Shown here: in pieces, positions 43,285-52,203 of the stretch
Layout of the letters: every line of letters begins with the position of its first letter
Numbering within the stretch: position 1 is the stretch's first letter
Origin: [Leptolyngbya] sp. JSC-1
GTDB taxonomy: Bacteria > Cyanobacteriota > Cyanobacteriia > Elainellales > Elainellaceae
Direction: 5' to 3'
Length of the DNA stretch: 56,457 nucleotides
NCBI GenBank assembly: GCA_000733415.1
Contig: KL662192.1
Span: forward strand, 936,287 to 992,743
The notes under the pieces: generated by a model
Told to the model about the DNA's origin: nothing
What the model saw: the letters and a program-made list of their open reading frames with translations, nothing else
Database searches by the model: none
Position numbers and translations under genes: made by a program

Positions 43285-43360
43285 CTGCAGTAGGGGCAGA
43301 TTCAGCAGAACGGTGATTTGCTTGCAGCCGGTATTACGACAAAATCTACCCCTACAGCTG
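43285..43360. repeat. Imperfect inverted repeat element
   Basis: GTAGGGGCAGATT (near 43290-43302) pairs with AATCTACCCCTAC (near 43342-43354) with one mismatch. It is GC-rich compared with its surroundings. It lies within the 1.2-kb stretch 42892-44068, which otherwise has only doubtful short frames. Confidence 0.5.
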
Positions 43361-43385
43361 GCAGAATAGGCGATTGGAACAACAG

Positions 43386-43505
43386 CTAACTAAATTGATA
43401 GCAGACTGTTATTCTACCGCTGCCGCGTTCATCATCTTCGTCGCCACCCGCCACGCAGCAAGCTGTAATTGCTAGAACCAACAGGTTGAGCAATCGAGAA
43501 GGCAT
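43386..43505 (-). CDS. Possible small membrane or exported peptide, doubtful
   Basis: A 39-codon ATG frame: MPSRLLNLLVLAITACCVAG followed by a short acidic/polar tail (GGDEDDERGSG). The layout is like a lipoprotein signal with Ala-Cys-Cys, or a one-helix small protein. No SD precedes the ATG, and the frame continues upstream to 43673. Listed because the hydrophobic/charged pattern is more ordered than chance. Confidence 0.25.
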   Translation of the reverse strand: MPSRLLNLLVLAITACCVAGGDEDDERGSGRITVCYQFS

Positions 43506-43719
43506 AATGATGGCAAAAATCGAACAATTTGAACTTTCCAACATGCGATGATAGGCTCCTTTCTCTTTTTCTAAATCGTCCGAAGCTAGAGATGGATGCA
43601 CCGCGCAATTCCTTATCTCAATCGTCACCCGATTCAGTAAAGGAATTTGAACTAGGAATATAGATTGAAACATTCTTTTAATGAATGATCACTGTAATCC
43701 TACTAGGAGAATGAAGTAA

Positions 43720-43791
43720 GTGGAGCTAGCTTTACTAAATCTTGTTGCTGATTCCATCTCAGCTTCATCTACTGTTTTGTCTGCTGCGTAA
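43720..43791 (+). CDS. Possible 23-residue peptide with good SD, doubtful
   Basis: GTG frame encoding VELALLNLVADSISASSTVL plus three residues, with AGGAG 10 bp upstream. The sequence is Ala/Ser/Leu/Val-rich and could be a short amphipathic peptide. Convergent with the parvulin gene. Evidence is limited to the RBS. Confidence 0.2.
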   Translation: MELALLNLVADSISASSTVLSAA

Positions 43792-44068
43792 ACTCGGCGC
43801 GTTCTTCCCAATATACTGGTAACATTTTTTACAGCTAGAGCTGATGGCGGGTGGAGACGGAGTTGCTGAAGTCAGGTATATGAACCTGAGTAAACATTGA
43901 GTAAACCTGAGAGTCTATTTTTGTATAATTGCTAACTATTTTTAATGAATGTAGCAAATGATGTTCTTGGAATGAGTATCCCATAGTGAGGTATTGGTTC
44001 TAGTCGGGTCGGCGTTCATGGTCCTAAGTCTCTGTTTGCTCTATTGATCTGCTGCCTGTGTGATTACC

Positions 44069-44845
44069 TCATTCCAGAATTGATGCAACTGCATGAAAGT
44101 CCTCAAGTGTGATTGCTCCCGGTTGGGCAATTAGCTCCTTAACATGGGATTGCAACCATCGATGGTACAAGCGTTCGATGAGCCGTTGGCGAGTTGTTTC
44201 AGTTAGACGAGCCGGAGTGATTCGCTCCAGTCGGACTACCCAAAACAAACCATCGACGGGAATTGGACCATACACGGCTCCAATCTGACCAACTTTAAAG
44301 AAGTTTGCTACCTTAAACGGCAGATCGGCCAAGGATACCGGTCCGGCCCAACCTTCTGTATAGCGTTCATTGCCTAGAGAATACTCACGAGCAAGTTGGG
44401 CAAACTCCCTTCCGTCATCTCGAATTTGAAAATATAGCTCTTGAGCCAGAAAAAAATCGTTGACCTGAATGCGGGAATATTCAACTTGGTCAAGCTCTAG
44501 TTTGGTCTGAAGGAATTCTGTCTCGACTCGCCGGTCGAAATAGAGGTACTTAAATTTTTCGACTCGTAAATCTCGAATAATCACTCTATCTAAATAGTCC
44601 CAAGTTACATGGTTTTGTTCACACCACTGAACTAAAAATTCTGCAAAATCTTCTGGTATAGGCATGTCGTTTTCGCCGACTAAGGCAGTGTAAACCTCTT
44701 GCTCCGTTAGAGAAATTTCATCGAGAAATTGATCGAGAATTACCTGCCCGATTAACAGATCAAACAGCTTGTATTCAACTAAAGCTGTAATAATTTGATT
44801 ACCACAGAGCAATCGTTCACCAATTTTTAAGCAACTATTATCCAT
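44069..44845 (-). CDS. Parvulin-type peptidyl-prolyl isomerase (PpiC/SurA-like)
   Basis: A 258-residue cytoplasmic or peripheral protein without signal peptide. Residues 1-125 are helical (ITALVEYKLFDLLIGQVILD). The parvulin domain lies at about 130-215: ELYFQIRDDGREFAQLAREY, then SLGNERYTEGWAGPVSLADL and VGQIGAVYGPIPVDGLFWVV. The family catalyses proline cis-trans isomerisation; cyanobacterial members of this size are often found with peptide export genes. GGGAG is placed well before the ATG. No transporter is adjacent here. Confidence 0.85.
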   Translation of the reverse strand: MDNSCLKIGERLLCGNQIITALVEYKLFDLLIGQVILDQFLDEISLTEQEVYTALVGENDMPIPEDFAEFLVQWCEQNHVTWDYLDRVIIRDLRVEKFKYLYFDRRVETEFLQTKLELDQVEYSRIQVNDFFLAQELYFQIRDDGREFAQLAREYSLGNERYTEGWAGPVSLADLPFKVANFFKVGQIGAVYGPIPVDGLFWVVRLERITPARLTETTRQRLIERLYHRWLQSHVKELIAQPGAITLEDFHAVASILE

Positions 44846-45017
44846 TGTGAGTCTCCCTGATACGGCTGAATGACTGGCAAATACATTTACAACTCAAAAA
44901 CAGCTAATTTTTCTAACGATTCGTATCTGTAAATTTAGACGACATATATATTTAGGCGTTGCTGAATGAGGAATGATTGTTTAAGAGTTTCGTTTTCCCC
45001 CGGCCCCCTACATTCCC

Positions 45018-45098
45018 CACTGGTGGGGAACTTGAAACAGTGACGGTTCGAGAAAGTCTGTCAGGATGGGAGATGTAGGGACTTTTCAAACAGCTTCT
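45018..45098. repeat. Second copy of the right half of the 41517-41671 element
   Basis: Matches the right half (GGAAC, CAGTGACGGTT, AGAAAGTC, TCAGGATGGGAG, TGTAGGGACTTTTC) and ends in the identical terminal repeat TTCAAACAGCTTCT at 45085-45098. The left inverted end is not preserved. It lies in the gap between the parvulin gene and the divergent gene at 45300. Confidence 0.6.
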
Positions 45099-45299
45099 GA
45101 CTACTCTCGCTAGTTAGATAGGATGTAAATCGGTATAAAAAAGTGAGCAAATCAAAAAAATCTCTGAAGTTTCCATGATGTTGAAATCTTTCCGCTTCCT
45201 ATAGTCTGATAAGGGCAAATCCCAACTTTTTCAGTTCAAAACGATGGATCTGGAGAAGTCATCGTCTTAGGTCGTCATCCGTAAGGAGTTGATTCTCTA

Positions 45300-46091
45300 A
45301 TGCAAACAGTAGAAAATGTTTCTGGTGCTACGCTGACCACGATCAAAGGTGAACCAGCCGTTCCTCTGCAACAGATGCCGGAGAGTTGGCAGCGTATCGC
45401 CACAGGAACTTGGATGAGTGAACCCCAGGTTTATACAGCAATGGCGCAAGTGTTTTTGGCAAAAAATTTGCATGGGCATATCCTGTTTCTAGAACGTTCT
45501 AATACTCGCCATCTGGCAAAGGCTTATCGTGAAGGAAATGGGCAGCTAGCATGGGAAGCTGTTCAGCATTACGGGGAGGCATTTCTGCCGGAAAGCTATC
45601 CAGATCTTGCGATGATTCGCAGCCAGGTTGGATCGCATCACCAGCATTCTGAGCGAACGGCACTCGTTGACATAGTTAGTGATTTGTTCGAGCAGTTAGG
45701 CTATGATGTGCCTGCTACATTCTATTGGACATTTCTGCATCCTTTACAGCGAGCAGATCTGTTCGAAGTGCGTTCGTTCCGGTTTAGCGAACAGGATCTA
45801 GCGGTAGCCAGACAGTTTGATGCAATTTTGCACGGCGGCTACGTTTCGATGCTGCGTCGATTGATTGATAGCGTGTCTAGTCGTCATGGATATTTTATTG
45901 AACATGGCTGCGGTTGCGAAAATCATTTAGCAAAGCTGAAACCCTGTGATTCTTTGTTTAACTACAGCATTCCAGAGGAGGCGAGGCGAAAAACCTTACG
46001 GGCATTTTTCTGGAGTGTGATGGAAGAGTATCTGCTGTTTGAACAGCGCTCGGCCACTCGGTTAGTCTATGCCAGTGATAGTGAAGTTTAG
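45300..46091 (+). CDS. Unrecognised all-helical protein with His/Cys-rich motifs
   Basis: A 263-residue soluble protein with AAGGAG 11 bp upstream of the ATG. It has no signal peptide. The sequence is predicted mostly helical, with conserved-looking His and Cys positions: SQVGSHHQHSERTALVDIVS, FDAILHGGYVSMLRRLID and YFIEHGCGCENH. The spread of His, Glu and Cys suggests a metal or cofactor protein, perhaps with a haem-oxygenase-like helical bundle, but I cannot place it. It is divergent from the parvulin gene and convergent with 46174-46629. Confidence 0.7.
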   Translation: MQTVENVSGATLTTIKGEPAVPLQQMPESWQRIATGTWMSEPQVYTAMAQVFLAKNLHGHILFLERSNTRHLAKAYREGNGQLAWEAVQHYGEAFLPESYPDLAMIRSQVGSHHQHSERTALVDIVSDLFEQLGYDVPATFYWTFLHPLQRADLFEVRSFRFSEQDLAVARQFDAILHGGYVSMLRRLIDSVSSRHGYFIEHGCGCENHLAKLKPCDSLFNYSIPEEARRKTLRAFFWSVMEEYLLFEQRSATRLVYASDSEV

Positions 46092-46136
46092 CCATTAGAA
46101 TTTCTCCAAACATTGTTGGCTGAAACAGAATTGAGG

Positions 46137-46190
46137 GGTGGGGGATTTCTCCCCCATCTGAGGGTGCAGCCCCCTACACCCCCATTTTTG
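46137..46190. repeat. GC-rich hairpin block between convergent genes
   Basis: TGGGGGATTTCTCCCCCA is a perfect 6-bp stem-loop. It is followed by GGGTGCAGCCCCCTACACCC and then ATTTTT. It resembles the core of the MITE-like family but lacks its ends. It overlaps the last codons of the minus-strand gene at 46174 and could terminate the plus-strand gene ending at 46091. Confidence 0.5.
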
Positions 46191-46629
46191 TAAAAGTTCT
46201 TATAGATGAATAGATAGGTGATTCGACAGGCAATTCTCTGTTAGCTCCGTCTGTGGGACAAATATCGCCTTGATTTTTGTAAGTCATCCAAGGAGTACTA
46301 TTCCGATAGGCTAAGGAACCTTGATCAGTAACGCAAATTGCAACAGACGCATTTTCATCGGGTCCTCGAAACAGAGTTGCCATATCTTCATGGTTGCCTC
46401 CTAGATCATATTGATCGCATGTAATTGTTTCTTCAACGACTATGAATACCTTTCCTACCTGCTGACAGCGGCGCTGTAGAGCTGAAAGCTCTGCTTTGAT
46501 TAGATTGAAACACGCTTCAGGAGGTAGCTCTTTTGCAGATTGTAGTGCAGCCTGGATTCTTTGCCGTAGCTCTTGTTTAATTTGTTCTCGAGGATTCTGC
46601 TTTGGGGAGTTTTGTGAGTCGGTGTACAT
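46174..46629 (-). CDS. Hypothetical protein, unrecognised
   Basis: A 151-residue soluble protein. Residues 12-55 are charged helix (REQIKQELRQRIQAALQSAK, then CFNLIKAELSALQRRCQQVG), followed by a beta-rich half with VFIVVEETITCDQYDLGGNH and SVAICVTDQGSLAYRNSTPW. No family is recognised. No clear SD. The 3' end overlaps a GC-rich repeat, so the last residues may be repeat-derived. It lies downstream of the kinase/redox cluster on the same strand but 498 bp away. Confidence 0.6.
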   Translation of the reverse strand: MYTDSQNSPKQNPREQIKQELRQRIQAALQSAKELPPEACFNLIKAELSALQRRCQQVGKVFIVVEETITCDQYDLGGNHEDMATLFRGPDENASVAICVTDQGSLAYRNSTPWMTYKNQGDICPTDGANRELPVESPIYSSIRTFTKMGV

Positions 46630-47000
46630 TGCTTTTGCACCATGAATAAACTTTAACTCGATCGTCTGATATATTCTCAGGTGAATAGTACGAGTCTGGG
46701 GGTTTCCTAGCTAAGCTCTCGCCAACAAGATGATATTGGAAACATAATCGAGATTGTCTAGAGAGCGCGAGAAAGTCGGTAGAAAGACGGTTGTTGTATC
46801 TTTGTGCAGCGTATTTCTAAAGTTCTCTCAGCTTTTACCGGTTCCATCTCCATTGCATAGCTCTATCTTACTACATAATCCAAGTAATTGGAACCACTTT
46901 GAAATAATTTTGGTTCTAATTAATTTTTTCGATTGGGGTGATTGCGGAAGAAGCGTGGCATTACCGCCCTCACCCCAGCCCTCTTCCCAAATGAGCTACG

Positions 47001-47071
47001 GTGTACACACAAACCCTGGCTGAGGTATCGCAACCCCAGAAAAGGGGACTGAGAAAACTTGTGTATACACA
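47001..47071. repeat. Inverted repeat with GTGTACAC and TGTGTATACACA palindromes
   Basis: GTGTACACACAA (47001-47012) and TTGTGTATACAC (47059-47070) are inverse with one mismatch. The right arm extends to the perfect 12-bp palindrome TGTGTATACACA (47060-47071). CCCC-AGAAAA-GGGG folds inside. It lies 57 bp beyond the stop of the FHA-reductase-ferredoxin gene, so it may be a 3' structure or a binding site. The remainder of 46630-47127 shows no gene. Confidence 0.55.
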
Positions 47072-47127
47072 GCAGCCCAAAAGGAGCGGAAACGGTCTCC
47101 TGTTCCCTTCTTCTTCTGTTGAATTGC

Positions 47128-48624
47128 TTATGCTTCAACGGTCAAACCTTCTACAGGGCAAGCAATGCACGCCAAAGCATAACCCGCTTCTTGATCCGCT
47201 TGGGAAAGGGCTGTAGGCTGTAAGTCATATCGAACTTCGCCTTTGCAGGTGAATACTTTACAAACGCCACAGGCTCCCATCCGACAATGGTGGCGAATAT
47301 CAACTCCCACTTGTTCTGCTAGTTCCAGAATTGAAGTATGACCGTCTATTGCCACCTTTTTGTTTGACTGTGAGAAATGTACAGTGGAATTATCAACTGC
47401 TTGAGGAGGCATCATGGTGAACTTCTCTAGTGCTTTACCTTTGGAGCCACCTGTGCTAACTTTACTCGCCTCTGGGCTTAACAATCCACTACCGAAGCTT
47501 TCTTCCCGATAGTTTTTTATAGGGAAGTTGATAGATTCTAGAATCCCTTTGATATTTTGGGTGAATGGTTCTGAGCCACAAACATAGACAAATCGCTCTA
47601 GCAGATCAGGCACAACCAAATGCAGCATTGCTTTTGAGATTCGTCCTGTTAAACCCATCCAGGGATTGCGGCTATTAGGACGAGTGATGGTGACTGCCAG
47701 ATGAAAATTCGGCATTTGGGCCGCCATTGTCTCTAGTTCTGCCCGAAACGGAATGTTTTCTGGAGTCTGGGCGCTGTACAGAAACACAACGTCGCAGTCT
47801 ACCATTGCATCATGAATCCATCTCGCCATCGACATCATAGGAGCAATGCCGCTGCCACCCGAAATCAACAGCAGTTTAGGGTGTAGTTCTGGAAAGCAGG
47901 TGAATTGACCGGTTGCTCCACCAATTAGCTTGAGCGAATCCCCCACCCCAAAGGAGTCATGGAGCCAATTAGAAACAAACCCAACTGGTAAATCAGGTCG
48001 TTCGGTTGGATGGGAAACTCGCTTTACTGTTAGTCCTAAGTAATAGGGCCGAGTTGGAGAAGTGGAAATGGAGTAAGAACGAATGACGGCCTTGCCGTTG
48101 ATTTTGGCTTCTAAATTGACAAATTGCCCAGGCTTGTAATCAAACAGAATTGGTGGGTCTGCCAGAAAGTAGAAGGATTTAATATCTGGCGTTTCATCAA
48201 CAATCCGGCAGCAGCGCACAGTCAGATCTTCACTAGTCCAATAGTGTTCCTGTGGCAGCACAATAATTTGAGGCACTGGCTCTAGCTCAGCAGGTGCGAG
48301 AAACGGAGGCGATAACTCTTCGATATGGAGAAATACATCTCCAATCTGTAACAGATCACCTAGCTTCAGCGGATACTTCTCATCTACAGCAACTTTCTCA
48401 CCATTGAGTATAGAACCGCATGTGCTACCCATGTCTGCGAAGTAATAGATATCATCCTGGTAGGATATCCTGCCGTGTAAACGGCTGACTTCAGGGTTAA
48501 CCAAAACCAGGTCAGATGTGATATTACGTCCAATAATCCATTCTACTTGTCCAAGATAACACTGGTCCAGAGTGTGGATCTGGAAATCCTTCTGTTCAAA
48601 GTTGACTGAGCGGATTTTCAGCAT
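47128..48624 (-). CDS. FHA domain-flavodoxin-reductase-[2Fe-2S] ferredoxin fusion
   Basis: A 498-residue three-part electron-transfer protein. Residues 20-100 are an FHA phosphothreonine-binding domain (IIGR, then SRLHGR, GSTCGSILNG). Residues 130-380 form an NAD(P)H-FAD reductase of the FNR superfamily: FAD motif RSYS at 182-185, pyridine-nucleotide motif SGGSGIAPMMSM and VCGSEPF. Residues 400-498 are a plant-type [2Fe-2S] ferredoxin with Cys447, Cys452, Cys455 and Cys486. The reductase-ferredoxin part resembles Hcr-type reductases. The ATG at 48624 is chosen because GGAGGAG precedes it by 9 bp. It lies 67 bp after the membrane iron-sulfur gene. Confidence 0.9.
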   Translation of the reverse strand: MLKIRSVNFEQKDFQIHTLDQCYLGQVEWIIGRNITSDLVLVNPEVSRLHGRISYQDDIYYFADMGSTCGSILNGEKVAVDEKYPLKLGDLLQIGDVFLHIEELSPPFLAPAELEPVPQIIVLPQEHYWTSEDLTVRCCRIVDETPDIKSFYFLADPPILFDYKPGQFVNLEAKINGKAVIRSYSISTSPTRPYYLGLTVKRVSHPTERPDLPVGFVSNWLHDSFGVGDSLKLIGGATGQFTCFPELHPKLLLISGGSGIAPMMSMARWIHDAMVDCDVVFLYSAQTPENIPFRAELETMAAQMPNFHLAVTITRPNSRNPWMGLTGRISKAMLHLVVPDLLERFVYVCGSEPFTQNIKGILESINFPIKNYREESFGSGLLSPEASKVSTGGSKGKALEKFTMMPPQAVDNSTVHFSQSNKKVAIDGHTSILELAEQVGVDIRHHCRMGACGVCKVFTCKGEVRYDLQPTALSQADQEAGYALACIACPVEGLTVEA

Positions 48625-48690
48625 GGTGGTTTGCTCCTCCAATGAAAGCGTCTTGTGGGATATACCGTCGGCTCTTTGTTCAGTTGTGGT

Positions 48691-50475
48691 TTAATTGCGC
48701 CGTTTCCGCGAGTTTGGTGATGGCTTGGAATGGGCTGTGGTTGGGTGAGAAACTTGGGCATCGACCTGTTTGGCTGCTGTAATGGCTAGCGTCTTGGCAT
48801 TATGAACTTGAGCGGGTGATTGCCGGGCATAGGCTGAAATTAAAACTTCTGGATGAGATGCCGCAATTGCTTCAATGGCTGTGAAGTGGTCAGCATCCTT
48901 GACCTGTAACTCCTGGCGCAGTTTCCTACAGAAGTCGAGGCTACCTGAAACATCGGTCAGATTTTGTTCCAATATGTCCTGCACAATGCCTGCATAGACT
49001 TCTAGCCGCACTTTTTGGCTAAATTCTGGCAACACTTTGACTAGAGTGTAAACTTCATCAGCAGACAGCTCTTCTAAGGAACGCCCATCTAGCAATGCGG
49101 AGTCAATGTTCAGTTTTTGCAACTGTTTGCGCAGACTAACCGCCATACTTTCACGATTGTACTGAGCGTGGGTCCGCCCAAACGTTCTGAACATCCACAT
49201 TGCACCTACGGCAATAATCACGGCATTAACGCTAAGAACGAAGGCAGGTGGCATGCGATTAATCCAGGGTCGGGCACCGTAGGCAAAGAATGTCCAAAAT
49301 GAGGCAATGGTAAATAGAGTAAAGATCACATGCTGCGCCTGCTGTGCTGAAGTCCCATACCCGCGCCATATTCTGTGACGTCGATAGAGCTTTTCTAGTA
49401 TTATTCCCAGGCTAAAAGTAATAGTAACTAGAACAGCAAAGGTGATGAATACAGCAATTAACTTGGGAATAGGGATAGCATGGCCGTAGATGAAGAAGCC
49501 GATGTCGAGAATGTTGGCTACTTGCTCAGCTTCGTGCGTCCATAGCCCTGTAAAGTAGTAATCCCAATTGCCGGCATAAAGAAAGTAGTAGAGGTAGAAC
49601 GCGATCACCATGCCAAGGTAACCGTATTGGACAAGTCTGCGACCCGGTTTATTGAATTCTGCCCAGTAGGTTTTTTCGGCATCGATGTCGATACAAGGCA
49701 TTTTGCAACTGACACAGGCGCTTTGCTCTAAACCCGTAGCCGCATCTACAGTACGGCACATCGACTGAGTAATGGCTGGTTTTGGCGCTAGATGAGCTTG
49801 GCTTCCGAATAGTGCCCTCGGTCCTGTATAAACAGACTGAACAGGAGCCATCGGACAAAAGTAATTGCACCAGCTCTTGCCAGCATAGAGATAGCCAACT
49901 AGCACGGCACAAAAAATGCTGAAGACTAGAAAAATGAATAGGGCTACGCGATCTGAATTGATCAATAAGATGCGCACCCCCAGACCAATTATAAACAGAA
50001 CCGCCTGAACATAGAGGTGATTCCTTCCTAACCAGGATCGTTCGCCAATTGTGACGAGTTCAGAGCGCACTTCCCCTGTCACAGGATCACTCACATAACG
50101 GCGTCGCTGAATACCAAGAGCACGAGGAATTTGAGATAAAAAAGATAGTGGGCAAATTCGCCGCCAAAATTCATGGCCGAACACTAATAGGATAAAGATT
50201 CCGGCTGGAACGATCATCGCCCACCAAATCAGGGCACCCATTGCATAGGGGTCTTGTATAATACAGGCTTCCCGGATCTTGACACACTGTTCTGGATCGA
50301 AATTAAGTTCTGGCTTCAGCCGAAATGGACTAGCTAGATTGCTGGGATCGGTGAAGTAGGGAGTAATCGGGTCGTAAAGCAAAGAGAAAATTAGCAAAAA
50401 CCATCCGAGTACTAAGGTCCACCGAATCCAATGCATTGTTCTTTCTGAGACTTTGTGTAACATAGGGATACTCAT
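48691..50475 (-). CDS. Multi-pass membrane [4Fe-4S]-type electron-transfer protein (NosR/polyferredoxin-like)
   Basis: A 594-residue membrane protein with about eight helices (near residues 17-34, 81-100, 154-173, 178-198, 283-301, 338-360, 383-400, 411-429). Cytoplasmic-loop cysteines follow iron-sulfur patterns: Cys203-x3-Cys207-Pro (WCNYFCPM) and Cys240, Cys254, Cys257, Cys261 (CVSCKMPC). The architecture recalls NosR/RdxA-type proteins that pass electrons through a membrane, but I know no characterised homologue. The C-terminal ~160 residues are soluble and helical. It lies between the kinase gene and the FHA-reductase-ferredoxin gene, which makes the latter its likely electron donor. Confidence 0.82.
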   Translation of the reverse strand: MSIPMLHKVSERTMHWIRWTLVLGWFLLIFSLLYDPITPYFTDPSNLASPFRLKPELNFDPEQCVKIREACIIQDPYAMGALIWWAMIVPAGIFILLVFGHEFWRRICPLSFLSQIPRALGIQRRRYVSDPVTGEVRSELVTIGERSWLGRNHLYVQAVLFIIGLGVRILLINSDRVALFIFLVFSIFCAVLVGYLYAGKSWCNYFCPMAPVQSVYTGPRALFGSQAHLAPKPAITQSMCRTVDAATGLEQSACVSCKMPCIDIDAEKTYWAEFNKPGRRLVQYGYLGMVIAFYLYYFLYAGNWDYYFTGLWTHEAEQVANILDIGFFIYGHAIPIPKLIAVFITFAVLVTITFSLGIILEKLYRRHRIWRGYGTSAQQAQHVIFTLFTIASFWTFFAYGARPWINRMPPAFVLSVNAVIIAVGAMWMFRTFGRTHAQYNRESMAVSLRKQLQKLNIDSALLDGRSLEELSADEVYTLVKVLPEFSQKVRLEVYAGIVQDILEQNLTDVSGSLDFCRKLRQELQVKDADHFTAIEAIAASHPEVLISAYARQSPAQVHNAKTLAITAAKQVDAQVSHPTTAHSKPSPNSRKRRN

Positions 50476-50672
50476 TCTAATCAGGTCGATTTCGTATGGT
50501 CACTTTGCGTTTTAGCGACGTTATTACTTGTGTTTATTCCTTTACACCACAAAAATATGCTGACTGCGCTATCGCTGTCATTTAGCCCTGTTCTTTTGTG
50601 TACATGCGCACATCACTTTTAGCCGGAACTATATAGATATGAGTTATAAAAACTTTGCCACTGCAACCTCTT

Positions 50673-51875
50673 TTATGGCCCTGTGATCGGCTCAGATGCC
50701 GTTTTCTCCACCAGTCGAGTCAATTCTATCCAGAGCTGATCATCATAAGCAGGTTGTGCCTCAACTAGTGCTTGATTGCTGGATGGAATTTGCGCTTGGT
50801 CAACCTTTTCCGTTGCTGATAAATCAGACAGTGACTGGAGTAATGCCTTGAGCTGCGAATTAGTAAGCCCGATTTGCAGCAGCAGTTCCGTATGTTCCCT
50901 TTGGGAGAGACAATACCCTCCACCGATTGCGGTAGCTGATAGCAATACTAGTGCAGGCTTCCAGATTTTCTGCCAAATATTTCTCGGTATTGCCTTTTGT
51001 TGTTTAGCATGCGTCTCGCTTGATCGCAATGAATATTTTTCTATCCAGGGTAACGACTCCAATGCGGCTGTTACCTCCGATGCTCTTTGATAACGTAATC
51101 GGTAATCCCTCCGCACCATCTGCTTGAGGATTGCAGCTAATCCTGGATCAATTGACCGATGTCTTAGGTAAATTTGCCAGTCCAACTCTCCAGTGACTGG
51201 ATCCGCTTGGAACTGCTGTGGACGAACTCCAGTCAGGAGCTGAATGACCGAGACACCAAGGGCGTAAAGATCGCTATTGAATTGTGAATATCCGATCTGT
51301 TGTTCCTCAGGCATATACCCTGGCGTGCCAATTGCGATTATCTGGGTAACTTGAGGATCGCAACTCTCGTATATCTCAGCTAAGTCAAAAGCCGCTCCAA
51401 AATCGATTAGAGCAATGTTGCCATCTTCCTGGCGAATCAGATTGCTGGGCTTGATATCCTGATGAATCACATCATGGCTGTGGATATGGTCTAGAGTTGG
51501 TAAGACCTTTCTCAGCAGATCAACGGCTGCGTCTGGCGACAAACAGTGACCTTGGGTAAACCAACTGTCCAGGTTTTCACCCCTAATGTATTCTTCGACT
51601 TGATAAACTTCGTCTTGCTCATGGCAGTAAGCAAACAGGGTGGGAATTTGGGAATACTGTCGCCCCAGACGATTCAATACCCGCGCTTCGGTTTCAAACA
51701 ATTGCCGTGCTTTTTCAAGTGAAATGGTGCTGCCTGCTGCCATATTCAAACGCTTAACGACGCATGCAGGTTGGTCTAGCAGGTATTTATCAACCGCTAG
51801 ATAGGTTTCGCTAAATCCACCTGCACCTAGTTGCTTAAGAATCAGATATCGTCCAGTTAATAATTGCCCAATCAT
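50673..51875 (-). CDS. Serine/threonine protein kinase with C-terminal membrane anchor
   Basis: A 400-residue Hanks-type kinase. The Gly-rich loop LGAGGFSETY, ATP-binding Lys41 in CVVKRL, catalytic loop HQDIKPSN (Asp140), DFG at 158-160, and GTPGYMPEEQ activation segment end are present. The usual His-Arg-Asp is His-Gln-Asp, so it is a non-RD kinase that may need no activation-loop phosphorylation. A single membrane helix (LVLLSATAIGGGYCL, near residue 310) is followed by a ~70-residue external tail. Kinase domain plus an FHA-bearing redox protein in the same direction suggests the latter as substrate or reader. AGGGGG lies just before the ATG. Confidence 0.92.
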   Translation of the reverse strand: MIGQLLTGRYLILKQLGAGGFSETYLAVDKYLLDQPACVVKRLNMAAGSTISLEKARQLFETEARVLNRLGRQYSQIPTLFAYCHEQDEVYQVEEYIRGENLDSWFTQGHCLSPDAAVDLLRKVLPTLDHIHSHDVIHQDIKPSNLIRQEDGNIALIDFGAAFDLAEIYESCDPQVTQIIAIGTPGYMPEEQQIGYSQFNSDLYALGVSVIQLLTGVRPQQFQADPVTGELDWQIYLRHRSIDPGLAAILKQMVRRDYRLRYQRASEVTAALESLPWIEKYSLRSSETHAKQQKAIPRNIWQKIWKPALVLLSATAIGGGYCLSQREHTELLLQIGLTNSQLKALLQSLSDLSATEKVDQAQIPSSNQALVEAQPAYDDQLWIELTRLVEKTASEPITGP

Positions 51876-52203
51876 GTTTAACCCCCTGGAGTGAGTGCAA
51901 GGTCGTGTGGGTGCAGCCTTTTCAGAGGAAGTAGCACCAGCACAACACTAAAGTTCAGCGTTATTGAATGAAAGTATGAATGGTTAAGGTTTTATAATTC
52001 TATTAGTCCTCTAAATGTTCCTTTGTGATACGCCTGTTAGGTTATATACGAAGGACTTTGAGGATTGATTTCCTCTGTGATACGCCCGCAGAGCTAGAGA
52101 TTAGGGAGCTAAGAGGGCAAAACCATACCTGGATTGATCAATGCAAAGTTCTACAGTGAGAACAAGGAACACATTGTGTTGATTGTGCCTGTGGAGTGGA
52201 ATC

